From Blautia hominis (GTDB taxonomy: Bacteria > Bacillota > Clostridia > Lachnospirales > Lachnospiraceae), in assembly GCA_002270465.1 (NCBI GenBank), contig NQOF01000001.1:312501-376500 (forward strand): DNA of 64,000 nucleotides, given 5' to 3'. Within the stretch, counting starts at the first letter, position 1, and each line of letters opens with the position of its first letter. This document shows, piece by piece, positions 42,823 through 51,690 of the stretch. The translations under genes and the position numbers were made by a program. The notes beneath the pieces were generated by a model. It did no database searches. It was not told the DNA's origin and saw nothing but the letters and a program-made list of their open reading frames with translations.

Positions 42823-42851
42823 ATTCTATCAAAAGTTGTGTCAAATGTCAA
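42823..42851 (-). promoter_or_regulatory. tRNA-Thr promoter
   Basis: TTGACA (42846-42851), 17 bases, TAGAAT (42823-42828) on the minus strand, about 43 bases before the tRNA 5' end. Confidence 0.8.
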
Positions 42852-42914
42852 GATATTTTTGAAAACTTTTTAATTTTTTTGTCGCAGCAGCCAGAACGGT
42901 GTAGGGCAGTCTCT

Positions 42915-42942
42915 GTGCGGCGTCTAAACTTCAGCGCCGCAC
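42915..42942 (-). terminator. Hairpin after the hydroxyacid dehydrogenase
   Basis: Perfect 8-bp arms GTGCGGCG (42915-42922) and CGCCGCAC (42935-42942). It is GC-rich and lies 15 bases after the dehydrogenase stop; no T-run follows, so efficiency is uncertain. Confidence 0.5.
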
Positions 42943-42956
42943 GGAGGTCCGCTGTC

Positions 42957-43931
42957 TTATTTTTTGTTTCCGCTGCAGTATCCTGCCTGGAAATCCATTA
43001 GATTTCTAAGCTTCTGCCCCTGCATATACCGCTTCAGATTCTCCGTGCAGATATTCACCACCTTATCCAGTGTTTCCGGAAGGTGATAAAAGCCTGACAC
43101 ATGGGGCGTAATGAATACATTGGGATAACCCCACAGTCTGTGTTCTGCCGGAAGAGGTTCGGGTTTTACCACATCCAGGGCCACGCCCGCCAGACGTCCC
43201 TCATCCAGCACCTCACAGAGATCTTCGGTACAGACCGCATCACCGCGGCCTCCGTTTAAGAAGAATGCGCCCGGTTTCATAAGATGAAACAGCTCTTTGT
43301 TGAATAATCCTCTGGTCTCCGATGTACTGGGCAGGAAGGAAACCACCACATCCGCATGGGGGAGCAGTTCTCTGCAGTCCTTCATCAAATGCGGTTCGTC
43401 GATATACTCCGGACAGTTCCCCGGACTTTTCTTAACGCCGATCACATAAGCACCCAGAGCATGGGCCATCTTGGCGAAATGGCGGCCAATATCCCCCATT
43501 CCAAAGATAAGCACGGTGGAATCGGCAATAGATGTCACCGTCCCATGTTCATCCCAGATGTGCTTATTCTGGCTGTCACGGTAGAGATGCAGTTTCTTCT
43601 GCATGGCCATCAGCATGGCGAACATATGCTCAGATACGGTTTTGCCATAAGCCCCGTTGGATGTTGTGACAATGGTGTTTTCATCCAGGATACCCTCCCC
43701 GGCATATGCGTCAGCACCTGCGGAGTTCAATTGCAGCCACTGCAGTTTTTTTGAGGCTCCGATTTTATCTGCAGGCACATTTCCAAGTATCACATCCGCC
43801 TCCTGCACCTGCTCCCTGCTCACCTCTTTGATCGAAGAGTATACAAAATGGTTCCCCGGCGCTGCCTCCTCCAGAAGCTCTCTATGTTCTTCTCTCACAG
43901 GTATTACTACCAGAATTGTTTTTTCTTTCAT
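42957..43931 (-). CDS. D-2-hydroxyacid dehydrogenase (NAD-dependent)
   Basis: A 324-residue enzyme with the D-isomer-specific 2-hydroxyacid dehydrogenase fold. The NAD-binding motif is VLIFGMGDIG, the catalytic Arg lies in FLNGGRGDAV, the Glu in VVKPEPLPAEH and the His in ITPHVSGFYH. The N-terminal substrate part contains LQWLQLNSAGAD. These enzymes reduce 2-keto acids to D-hydroxy acids or act in the reverse direction. The substrate (glyoxylate/hydroxypyruvate, phosphoglycerate or a branched keto acid) cannot be told. Start at 43931 follows GGGAGG. It is a single-gene unit. Confidence 0.88.
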   Translation of the reverse strand: MKEKTILVVIPVREEHRELLEEAAPGNHFVYSSIKEVSREQVQEADVILGNVPADKIGASKKLQWLQLNSAGADAYAGEGILDENTIVTTSNGAYGKTVSEHMFAMLMAMQKKLHLYRDSQNKHIWDEHGTVTSIADSTVLIFGMGDIGRHFAKMAHALGAYVIGVKKSPGNCPEYIDEPHLMKDCRELLPHADVVVSFLPSTSETRGLFNKELFHLMKPGAFFLNGGRGDAVCTEDLCEVLDEGRLAGVALDVVKPEPLPAEHRLWGYPNVFITPHVSGFYHLPETLDKVVNICTENLKRYMQGQKLRNLMDFQAGYCSGNKK

Positions 43932-44129
43932 GTTACTGCCTCCCGTCCTATTCGCTGAAACACTTTACAGCTCTACTTCGTAACTGTTCAGTATCCTCAC
44001 AGTTACCAGCCAAAAAGCCATTAAAAACTGCCTTTGACAATAGGAATTCTGCCCGGCTGCTGAACGTTTTCTTACGGCCTCACAGTAAATGCGCAGGCAT
44101 GCTGAACCGTTACTTTACTTCTTACTATT

Positions 44130-45443
44130 TTAACAGGGTAAAGGATTTTCGTCAATCAGATGGAGCGTGGTATTGCCGATTCTGTGATTTTCCACAGAGT
44201 GCACTTTTACCCGCACACCTGAGAATTCGCACTCAAACCGCTCGCCGTTCTTTGGCACCCTTCCGATAATACTGCAGATAAATCCGTTGAATGTGTCATA
44301 AGTATCGGTTGGAAGGCGGACGCCCAGAGCTTCCGCCACGTCATCCAACGGTGCACAGCCCTGTATCTTCCACTCTTTTTCTCCGATTTTCTCAATCTCT
44401 TTCGGCCGCAGAGGTTCCTCCTCCTCGTAAAGCTCCCCAACAAGGGCCTCCATCAGGTCATGGAGAGTGATGATACCTGATACACCGCCGTACTCATCGA
44501 CCAGTACAGCAAAATATGTCCTGTTCTTTTTCATATTGGAAAAGAGCACATCTGCTTTCATTCCATCCGGCACAAACCACGCCTTATCCACAGCCTGCTC
44601 CATGACAGCCTCACGTGACCTGTCCTTCATGCGGAAATAGTCCCTGGTATCCAGAATTCCCACAACATCGTCACAGCTCTCACCGCACACGGGATAAAAA
44701 GAATGACGGCTGCGGCATATGGTATCCTCCCATTCCTGCATATCATCCTCCAGATACAGGGCATCCACATCAATACGGTGGGTACAGATCTGCTCCGCAT
44801 CCATATCGTCAAAATCAAAAATATTCTGGATCATCTCATTTTCCTGGGTATCAATGGTTCCCTGGGCATTTCCTTCCATGAGAAGCATACGGATTTCCTC
44901 CTCGGAAACCTTCTCCTCCTCTTCTTCCGGATTGATACCCATAAGTTTCAAGATCAAGTTTGTGGAGACCGTCAGCAGAAACACCAGGGGCGCAAATGCT
45001 CTGGACACTGTATAGAGCATGCCCGACATGGACAGCGCCATGGAATCGGCCTTTTTCATGGCAATCCTTTTGGGCACCAGCTCACCAAATACCAGATTAA
45101 AATAAGCCAGTATCAGCGTGATCAGAAATACAGCTATGGATTTCAGCACTGATTCCGGTATGGACACCCCTGCGGCTATAAGCTTTCCTACCAATGGCCC
45201 GGCAAAATTTTCCGCAGCAAACGCACTTCCCAGCAGTCCCGCCAGGGTAATGGCAACCTGGATCGTCGCCAAAAATCTGGCCGGCTGTTCTGTCAGGGCA
45301 GACAGCTTCACAGCCCTTTTATCACCATCTGCCGTCAGCTTCCGCAGCCGTGTCTCATTCATGGAGATCACTGCAATCTCCGCGCTGGCAAATGTAGCAT
45401 TCAAAAAAATCAAAATAACCTGTAAAAGTATTGCTCCTATCAT
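44130..45443 (-). CDS. CNNM/CorC-HlyC family membrane transporter (hemolysin-like)
   Basis: A 437-residue protein: a DUF21/CNNM membrane domain (about 1-190) with four hydrophobic segments including ILLQVILIFLNATFASAEIA and LITLILAYFNLVFGELVPKRIA; a cytoplasmic pair of CBS domains (about 205-330, HDLMEALVGELYEEE after VDEYGGVSGIITL); and a C-terminal CorC/HlyC FAD-like domain. Family members are linked to magnesium/cobalt efflux or other cation transport. A long structured leader with its own promoter and terminator precedes the gene, so expression is probably controlled by attenuation. Hemolytic activity should not be assumed. Confidence 0.88.
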   Translation of the reverse strand: MIGAILLQVILIFLNATFASAEIAVISMNETRLRKLTADGDKRAVKLSALTEQPARFLATIQVAITLAGLLGSAFAAENFAGPLVGKLIAAGVSIPESVLKSIAVFLITLILAYFNLVFGELVPKRIAMKKADSMALSMSGMLYTVSRAFAPLVFLLTVSTNLILKLMGINPEEEEEKVSEEEIRMLLMEGNAQGTIDTQENEMIQNIFDFDDMDAEQICTHRIDVDALYLEDDMQEWEDTICRSRHSFYPVCGESCDDVVGILDTRDYFRMKDRSREAVMEQAVDKAWFVPDGMKADVLFSNMKKNRTYFAVLVDEYGGVSGIITLHDLMEALVGELYEEEEPLRPKEIEKIGEKEWKIQGCAPLDDVAEALGVRLPTDTYDTFNGFICSIIGRVPKNGERFECEFSGVRVKVHSVENHRIGNTTLHLIDENPLPC

Positions 45444-45488
45444 AACTCATATACCTCCTAAAATCGTACTATGGAATTTCCCCTCATG

Positions 45489-45694
45489 ACAGCGGGGTTT
45501 TAAAAAAACACAAAAAGGCACAGCCTGTATCCGGATCTCTCCGTATACAGACCACGCCTTACTTATCCATAATACGACATGGGGCAGCTAATCTGCTATA
45601 TGCACTATCACTATCGTCGCTATCCTCCATGTGCGCAATCACATCCCTTCGTCTTATTGTGTACTAAGATACCACCAAAATGTCCATATGTCAA
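45489..45694 (-). ncRNA. Candidate riboswitch-like leader of the CorC gene
   Basis: On the minus strand a promoter TTGACA (45689-45694), 17 bases, TATCTT (45666-45671) starts a transcript near 45659. The RNA has a closing stem AUAAGACGA (45657-45649) with UCGUAUUAU (45577-45569), one mismatch, enclosing an AUGUG/CACAU hairpin and a GCAG/CUGC hairpin. Directly after comes a strong terminator (45515-45560: AAGGC, GGTCTGTAT, CGGA paired with TCCG, ATACAGGCT, GCCTT) and a T-rich tract. The gene starts at 45443. It is not a match to the M-box or yybP-ykoY consensus as remembered. Confidence 0.6.
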
Positions 45695-45703
45695 TGCTGT
45701 TTT

Positions 45704-46288
45704 TTACTCTAAAAATTCTCTGATCTTCCCTCGTATTCTCTGCAGGGCGTTGTCTATGGACTTTGGGCTTTTTCCCATATCTTCTGCAATCTGAGTATAC
45801 GTCATACCCTCCAGATAAGAATCCAGCACCTGGGTCTCAAAGGGGCTTAAATGCTGTCTGATCTTCTCCTGTATGACATTCACATTCTCCCTGTCAATGA
45901 CAATGGCCTCCGGATCCTGCTGCTCAAAGACCAGGCTGTCCAAGATAGGGCTTTCCTCCTCGCTGAGGGAAATGTAAGAGTTCAGGGGCTTATTTTTAAG
46001 CCTTCCCGACATTTCAATGGCCTTATAGAGCTGCCGTTCCACACACAGGTTGGCAAAGGTTGCGAATGTGGCGCTTTTCCCCGGCTGATAATCTCTCAGC
46101 GCCCGAAACAGGCCGATCATTCCCTCCTGGATCAGATCCTCCCTCTCACCGCCCACAATGAACATGGCATGGGCTTTTTTCAGGACCATCCCCTTGTATT
46201 TTTCCATGAGATAGTCTTCCAGCTCCTGCTCACCGCTTCTCAGCCGTTCAATCAATTCTTCGTCCGTAAATCGTTCGTAATTATCCAT
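45704..46288 (-). CDS. sigH: RNA polymerase sigma factor SigH-type
   Basis: A 194-residue sigma-70 family protein. Region 2 has DLIQEGMIGLFRALRDYQPG and FATFANLCVERQLYKAI; region 4 has LSPFETQVLDSYLEGMTYTQ followed by IAEDMGKSPKSIDNALQRI. The order after rlmB and mrnC is the same as for sigH (spo0H) in Bacillus and Clostridia, where it directs transition-state and sporulation genes. Start at 46288; three bases separate it from rlmB. Confidence 0.88.
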   Translation of the reverse strand: MDNYERFTDEELIERLRSGEQELEDYLMEKYKGMVLKKAHAMFIVGGEREDLIQEGMIGLFRALRDYQPGKSATFATFANLCVERQLYKAIEMSGRLKNKPLNSYISLSEEESPILDSLVFEQQDPEAIVIDRENVNVIQEKIRQHLSPFETQVLDSYLEGMTYTQIAEDMGKSPKSIDNALQRIRGKIREFLE

Positions 46289-46291
46289 ATT

Positions 46292-47041
46292 TTATCCTAA
46301 AAGCCGCTGCCTCACAATTTCATAAGCCAATACTCCTGCAGCCACAGAAGCATTCAGGGAATCAATATCCCCTTTCATGGGGATGGAGGCCACAAAATCG
46401 CATTTTTCCTTTACCATCCTGGATACGCCTTCCCCTTCGTTTCCGATCACAAGGCCAATCGGACCTTTTAGATCAAGCTGGTACATGCTGGTGCCGCCCA
46501 TATCCGCACAGACGAACCACAGGCCTTCCTTCTTCAGCTCCTCAATGGTCCTGGCAATATTGGTCACTCTTGCCACCGGCGTGTAATTCAGGGCGCCTGC
46601 CGAGGTACGGGCCACAGTGGCCGTAAGCCCCACCGCCCTGTTTTTTGGTATGACAACCCCGTGGGCACCTGCCAGGTTGGCAGTACGGATGATGGCCCCC
46701 AGGTTGTGAGGGTCTTCAATGTTGTCGAGGACCACCACAAAAGGCGGTTCCCCTTTCTCTCTTGCCTTATTCAGAATATCTTCCACCTCAGCGTAATCAT
46801 AGGCTGCCGTCATGGCAATGACTCCCTGATGTTTTCCTGTCTCTGACATCTGGTCCAGGCGCTCCTTTTTCACGAACCGCACCATGGTATCATGCTTTTT
46901 CGCCTCTCTTAGGATGGTGCGGACAGGGCCGTCCTCGCATCGCTCCAGCACGAACAGCTTGTCCACTACCCGGCCGGAACGAAATGCCTCCAGCACTGTG
47001 TTGCGGCCTTCCACTTTACTCTCCTGGAATTTCTCTTCCAT
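46292..47041 (-). CDS. rlmB: 23S rRNA (guanosine-2'-O)-methyltransferase RlmB family
   Basis: A 249-residue SpoU/TrmH methyltransferase. Residues about 8-80 are the substrate-binding L30e-like domain (VEGRNTVLEAFRSGRVVDKL); the SPOUT domain carries motif 1 (NIEDPHNLGAIIRTANLAGA), motif 2 (IGNEGEGVSRMV) and motif 3 (DSLNASVAAGVL), which binds SAM at the knot. It overlaps mrnC by 26 bases. It modifies the 23S rRNA peptidyl transferase region; assignment to RlmB rather than another TrmH relative rests on the gene context. Confidence 0.9.
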   Translation of the reverse strand: MEEKFQESKVEGRNTVLEAFRSGRVVDKLFVLERCEDGPVRTILREAKKHDTMVRFVKKERLDQMSETGKHQGVIAMTAAYDYAEVEDILNKAREKGEPPFVVVLDNIEDPHNLGAIIRTANLAGAHGVVIPKNRAVGLTATVARTSAGALNYTPVARVTNIARTIEELKKEGLWFVCADMGGTSMYQLDLKGPIGLVIGNEGEGVSRMVKEKCDFVASIPMKGDIDSLNASVAAGVLAYEIVRQRLLG

Positions 47042-47465
47042 CTGCTTCTCCTTCTTCCATACCTGTTTTAATCAGCTCCAGCATCCGTTCCCACTGCTCC
47101 GTAAGATACAGATATCCCATCAGCGCCTCAAAACCGGTTGCCCTTCTGTAATCTGACATGCTGGCATTCTTGGCCATGGTATAAGATTTTGCATTTCTGC
47201 CCCGCTTAAATACCGCTGTCTCCTCCTCTGTGAGATGAGGTTTCAATTTCTCTATCATGGCGGACTGTGCAGACGCCTTCACGAGCCTGCTTGCCCGGTT
47301 ATGCAGCTTATTTACCTGCGTGTTACCCTTTTCCACCAAAATGGTGCGGATGACCAGCTCATAGATGGCATCCCCGATATAGGCCAGGGTCAGAGGAGAA
47401 TACGTTCTGATATCCGTATCCTCCAGGCCAAACATGTCTTTCAGCATTTTTAAGCTCTCTTCCAT
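47016..47465 (-). CDS. mrnC: Mini-ribonuclease III
   Basis: A 149-residue RNase III catalytic domain without the dsRNA-binding part. The signature lies in [20 protein letters not shown], with the second acidic cluster in [18 protein letters not shown]. In Firmicutes this enzyme matures 23S rRNA and is encoded after cysS, as here. It overlaps cysS by 16 bases. Confidence 0.9.
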   Translation of the reverse strand: MEESLKMLKDMFGLEDTDIRTYSPLTLAYIGDAIYELVIRTILVEKGNTQVNKLHNRASRLVKASAQSAMIEKLKPHLTEEETAVFKRGRNAKSYTMAKNASMSDYRRATGFEALMGYLYLTEQWERMLELIKTGMEEGEADGREIPGE

Positions 47466-48856
47466 TGTACACCTTCTCTTGTATCTTTCAAAATGATGCC
47501 CATGGAGGCAAGCTGGTCACGGATCTCATCCGCACGTGCAAAATCCTTTGCCTTTCTGGCTGCCTGGCGTTCTTCGATGAGGCGCTCCACATCAGAGTCC
47601 AGAACTTCTTCTTTTTTATTCACGAGCAGTCCCAGTATATCACACAAGCCTGTGATCTTATCAAAGAGCAGCTTTACAAATGCCTTTGTGCTGCCGCTTC
47701 CCGCCTGGGTGTTGGTGAATTTCACAAGCTCAAAAACAGCTGCAATGGCATCCGCTGTGTTGAAATCATCCTCCATGGACTCCTCGTATTTTTTCACATA
47801 GCCTTCGATCTCAGGAAGCAGTGCCCGCTCTGCCTCTGAAATCTCCTCACCCCCGGCATTTTCAAGCAGGTGTTTTAACTGGTCCACACATGTCACAATA
47901 CGGTCCAGAGCGTTCTTGGAAGCCTCCATCAGCTCCGCACTGAAATTGAGAGGACTTCTGTAATGGGCATTCAGCATAAAGAAGCGGAGCACCTGCAGGT
48001 CGTATTTCTCGCCAATCTCACGTACTGTAAAGAAATTGCCCAGCGATTTTGACATCTTCCTGTTGTCAATATTCAAAAATGCATTGTGCATCCAGTATTT
48101 AGCGAAGATCTTGCCATTGCAGCACTCAGACTGGGCGATCTCATTCTCGTGGTGAGGGAATACCAAGTCCTCACCGCCTGCATGGATATCAATCTCCTCA
48201 CCCAGATATTTTTTAGACATGACAGAGCACTCGATATGCCAGCCCGGCCTTCCCTCGCTCCAGGGGGATACCCAGTAAGGCTCCCCTTCTTTTTTCGGCT
48301 TCCAGAGTACAAAGTCTAAGGGGTCTTCCTTCTGGTCCTCGCCTGATACCTGGATGGAGCGGAATCCTGACTGCAGATCATCCAGATTCTTGTGAGACAG
48401 CTTTCCGTACTCACTGAAATTCTTCACTCTGAAGTATACCGTACCGTTTACCGCATAGGCAAACCCTTTGTCAATAAGGGTCTGGATCATATGAATCATA
48501 CCGTCGATCTCCTGGGTTGCCAGGGGATGGGTAGTGGCAGGCTTTACATTCATGTCCGCCATATCCTTTTTACATTCTTTGATAAAGCGCTCGGAAATCT
48601 CTTCCGCGGGAACGCCCTCCTCAATGGCCTTTGCAATGATCTTGTCATCCACATCCGTGAAATTGGATACATAATTTACATCATATCCTTTGTACTCCAT
48701 ATATCTTCTCACGGTATCAAATACGATCATGGGCCTTGCATTTCCAATGTGGATAAAATTGTATACGGTGGGTCCGCACACGTACATTTTTACTTTTCCT
48801 TCCTCCAGGGGAACGAAATCTTCTTTTCTCTTTGTCAGGGTATTATAAATCTTCAT
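47450..48856 (-). CDS. cysS: Cysteinyl-tRNA synthetase
   Basis: A 468-residue class I synthetase. Zinc ligands start at YVCGPTVYN, the HIGH-like motif is FIHIGNARP, further zinc residues are in HIECSVM and [10 protein letters not shown], and the KMSKS loop is RKMSKSLGN. The C-terminal helical DALR-like part ends at GVQWKRA. It ligates Cys to tRNA-Cys. It lies four bases after cysE and is under the T-box. Confidence 0.95.
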   Translation of the reverse strand: MKIYNTLTKRKEDFVPLEEGKVKMYVCGPTVYNFIHIGNARPMIVFDTVRRYMEYKGYDVNYVSNFTDVDDKIIAKAIEEGVPAEEISERFIKECKKDMADMNVKPATTHPLATQEIDGMIHMIQTLIDKGFAYAVNGTVYFRVKNFSEYGKLSHKNLDDLQSGFRSIQVSGEDQKEDPLDFVLWKPKKEGEPYWVSPWSEGRPGWHIECSVMSKKYLGEEIDIHAGGEDLVFPHHENEIAQSECCNGKIFAKYWMHNAFLNIDNRKMSKSLGNFFTVREIGEKYDLQVLRFFMLNAHYRSPLNFSAELMEASKNALDRIVTCVDQLKHLLENAGGEEISEAERALLPEIEGYVKKYEESMEDDFNTADAIAAVFELVKFTNTQAGSGSTKAFVKLLFDKITGLCDILGLLVNKKEEVLDSDVERLIEERQAARKAKDFARADEIRDQLASMGIILKDTREGVQWKRA

Positions 48857-48860
48857 GTCT

Positions 48861-49532
48861 TTACTCCTTTTCTTCTATTACTTCCTGAAGCGCGTATTCC
48901 AGCTTTTGCAGCTTGGACTTCAGGTGTTCATTCTCACTCTGCAGTTTTCTGATGTCCTCCAGTACCGGGTCAGGCAGATGCACCTGGTCCATATCACTTC
49001 TGGGTACCTTCTGGTTTTCCCGCTTCACAATACGGCCCGGCACACCGACTACGGTACAGTTTGGCGGTATTTCCTCCAGCACTACGCTTCCGGCACCGAT
49101 CTTGGAATTTTCCCCTATGGTAAAGGAGCCGAGTATCTTCGCTCCGGCACTTACCATCACATTGTCCTTCAGGGTGGGATGGCGCTTGCCGGTCTCTTTG
49201 CCCGTACCGCCCAGTGTCACACCCTGATAGAGGGTGACATTATTCCCAATGACTGTGGTCTCACCGATGATCACACCGGTTCCGTGGTCAATAAACAGTC
49301 CCTTTCCTATTTTTGCCCCGGGATGGATTTCAATACCTGTTTTTCTGGCTGCCCTCTGGGAAATCCATCTGGCAAGGAAATAATGACCTTTTTCATAGAG
49401 CTTATGAGCCCTTCGATACTGGATCATGACTCGAAAACTGGGATACAGAAGGACTTCCAGCGGCGTCTTGATCGCCGGGTCCCTTTCCCGGATAACCTGA
49501 AATTCTTCTTTTATATGTTTGACAAATCCCAT
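48861..49532 (-). CDS. cysE: Serine O-acetyltransferase
   Basis: A 223-residue left-handed beta-helix acyltransferase. The hexapeptide repeats run through [40 protein letters not shown] and [20 protein letters not shown]; the catalytic His is in FIDHGTGVV-like [11 protein letters not shown]-terminal coiled coil ([17 protein letters not shown]) is added. It makes O-acetylserine for cysteine synthesis. It is the first gene after the T-box leader. Confidence 0.93.
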   Translation of the reverse strand: MGFVKHIKEEFQVIRERDPAIKTPLEVLLYPSFRVMIQYRRAHKLYEKGHYFLARWISQRAARKTGIEIHPGAKIGKGLFIDHGTGVIIGETTVIGNNVTLYQGVTLGGTGKETGKRHPTLKDNVMVSAGAKILGSFTIGENSKIGAGSVVLEEIPPNCTVVGVPGRIVKRENQKVPRSDMDQVHLPDPVLEDIRKLQSENEHLKSKLQKLEYALQEVIEEKE

Positions 49533-49558
49533 GGTTTTATTTCCTTTCTATTATAACA

Positions 49559-49800
49559 AAAAACGTCCCTATATGGCTGTTAAGGCCATATAGAGACGAA
49601 GATATCACTCCGCGGTTCCACTCTATTTGAGGACAATTGTCCCCCGCTCACACCCTTAACGCGGGCTTACGGACCTTCCTGCAAAAGGCCGGTCAGCTCC
49701 CGGACGCACTTTCACCCTTTCCTTTTTGGACAGCTCTCAGCCGGTGACTGTCCTTCTCTGTAAAAATTCCCGGAGTTACTCTTTCCGTTCACAGCTTTTT
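49559..49800 (-). ncRNA. T-box leader (cysteine)
   Basis: The conserved T-box AGAGTGGAACCGCGG lies at 49610-49624 on the minus strand. Downstream is a terminator hairpin (arms 49564-49577 and 49585-49598, CGTCTCTATATGGC with GCCATATAGGGACG) plus a T-run. Upstream is a long Stem I/II region to about 49800. A TGC codon at 49706-49708, after GGGTGAAAG, is the likely specifier, matching cysteine and the downstream cysE-cysS genes. Uncharged tRNA-Cys would favour the antiterminator and switch the operon on. Confidence 0.9.
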
Positions 49801-49814
49801 CCATATCTTTTTAT

Positions 49815-49843
49815 AGTTTATGCATAAATGCCCTGTTTGTCAA
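49815..49843 (-). promoter_or_regulatory. Promoter of the T-box/cysteine operon
   Basis: TTGACA (49838-49843), 17 bases, TAAACT (49815-49820) on the minus strand, lying just past the stop of the GGDEF gene. Confidence 0.75.
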
Positions 49844-49851
49844 TGGATTTT

Positions 49852-51690
49852 TCACCTGCTGATGCAAAAACCGTCTTTATCCGACTTTTTCACCCGGTAC
49901 ATAGCCGTGTCCGCGGCCCGGTAAAGCTGGGAGAAGGTGCAGCCGTCCCTGGGGCTTATGGCAATGCCGATACTGGCAGATACCAGCCTCCCGGCGCCTT
50001 GGATCTGAATATCCCTTATGGCCTCCAGTACCAGGGCCGCTTTCTTTTCTGCCATTTCAGAATCCACATTTCCCTGCAGGAACACTGCGAATTCATCCCC
50101 GCCCATACGCACCACCAGATCGTCTGAGCGAAAGGTTTTGTTTAAAACTTCACCGACTTTTTTCAGGACAATGTCCCCCACCTCGTGCCCCCACTTATCG
50201 TTGATGCTTTTAAAATCATCCAGATCGATCATAAAAAGGACACCTGCGGCATTCTCTTTTAATCTCTGTGATATTTTTCCCACTGCGGATTTGTTGTAGG
50301 TGTTGGTGAGCACGTCTCTTTCACTGATCTCCATCAATCTCTGTTCCCTGTGTTTGACCTCTGTAATATCCTGCAGCTTGCCCACCACCACGCTGGCGCT
50401 TGCTTTTTTGTCAAATATGGCCTTCAAGTGGCAGGAATACCAGTTATACCGGCCCTCCTTTCCCTTTACCCTGAGCTGTATGCTGCGGGTATCCAGAGAA
50501 TGGGGCATTTCCTTTAACGTTCTGTACACGATCTCCCTGTCATCAGGGTGTACGCTTCCATTGTCAAGCCTATGGGAAAACTTTTCAAAGCGCAGGGTAT
50601 CAAGGCCCAGCATGTCCCTTGCGTTGTTGGTAAATTCCAGTACATCCTGCCCGCAGAAATACTCAAACAGTACCGTATCGGAAAACTGGGAAAGCGCTGC
50701 GAAGCGTTTCTGTTCCATCACCCGCGCTCTCTGCTGCTTTCTCAAAACAACAAAGACTACACTGACAACAGCTATTGTGAGTAGGATGAGGAGCATTCCC
50801 GTGAGGAGCACATTTCGGTAAACGGTATGGGAACTGACCAGCACATTGTCCTCACTGACGAAGTTGGCAATATACCAGCCATTATAATCCATTTTTTCCA
50901 CAGATACATAATAGCTTATTTTGTCCAGGGAGATCTTGTCCGTAATTTCCGTATTTCTACTCTTTTCCAGCATATCCCTGACTTTGTTCTCATCGTCCTT
51001 TGATATCCCTCTCTCCTCCAAGATCCCGAATAGACTGCTGTCCGTGGCAAAATCAGGAACTTTGGAATAGACGATCTCCCCGTCCCTGGCCGTTATAAAG
51101 GTGCTGACCTCCTTATACATCCTGCTTTCCTGTGTCACAGATGTGAGGATCGTAGCCGGGATTTCCGTCTGCAGGATCCCGGTAACACTTCCCCCTTTGG
51201 ATACGGGAATACCCACTGCAAAATAATACTTTCCCTCCTCGTCCACACGAAAATGGTCTGAGACGGTGGAACCGTTTTGAAGAAGCTGCTGATAGACTTT
51301 CTGTTCTGTGAACCAGCAGTCCCCCTTCTCCAGTTCCTTTCTTATTTCATCCATATCCAGATACTCCAGATGATACCCCTTATTCTTATCCCCAATACGG
51401 TTGAGAAACGGCCCGAACCAGTCCTCTTTGGCCGACAGCCCGTTGGTATCCATCACAGCCGCCACGGCCCCCATGGTACTCAGAATGTCTGATATCTTTC
51501 CATTGAGCTGTCTCTTCTGGTTTTTTGTGTAGGCAGAGAGGTTATTCCCGATCAGGGTGTCATACTCCTCATTGAGTTTGTTCTGCTGCACTGCAAAAAT
51601 GGCGGAGACCAGAATAATAAATATGAGACAGCAGGTCCCCAGCACGCCCAGCAGCTTCCCTGTTCTTTCCGGATGTTCCTTCATATCCAT
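49852..51690 (-). CDS. Membrane-bound diguanylate cyclase with extracellular sensor
   Basis: A 612-residue protein. One transmembrane helix (about 13-35), an extracellular dCache-like sensor (about 40-275), a second helix (about 288-312), a PAS-like domain (about 325-440) and a GGDEF domain. The active-site motif is intact (RMGGDEFAVFLQ) and RSDD five residues before it is an RxxD inhibitory site. It makes c-di-GMP. It starts inside the preceding stop codon (TGATG overlap), so it is co-translated with the EAL protein. Confidence 0.92.
   Translation of the reverse strand: MDMKEHPERTGKLLGVLGTCCLIFIILVSAIFAVQQNKLNEEYDTLIGNNLSAYTKNQKRQLNGKISDILSTMGAVAAVMDTNGLSAKEDWFGPFLNRIGDKNKGYHLEYLDMDEIRKELEKGDCWFTEQKVYQQLLQNGSTVSDHFRVDEEGKYYFAVGIPVSKGGSVTGILQTEIPATILTSVTQESRMYKEVSTFITARDGEIVYSKVPDFATDSSLFGILEERGISKDDENKVRDMLEKSRNTEITDKISLDKISYYVSVEKMDYNGWYIANFVSEDNVLVSSHTVYRNVLLTGMLLILLTIAVVSVVFVVLRKQQRARVMEQKRFAALSQFSDTVLFEYFCGQDVLEFTNNARDMLGLDTLRFEKFSHRLDNGSVHPDDREIVYRTLKEMPHSLDTRSIQLRVKGKEGRYNWYSCHLKAIFDKKASASVVVGKLQDITEVKHREQRLMEISERDVLTNTYNKSAVGKISQRLKENAAGVLFMIDLDDFKSINDKWGHEVGDIVLKKVGEVLNKTFRSDDLVVRMGGDEFAVFLQGNVDSEMAEKKAALVLEAIRDIQIQGAGRLVSASIGIAISPRDGCTFSQLYRAADTAMYRVKKSDKDGFCISR

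Noticed and set aside
44130-45443. Hemolysin/virulence function for the CorC-type protein
   Set aside because: The hemolysin label is historical; domains indicate a CNNM-type ion transporter.
45489-45694. CorC leader as a magnesium M-box or yybP-ykoY riboswitch
   Set aside because: Conserved sequence blocks of those classes as remembered are not visible; only the overall layout is similar.
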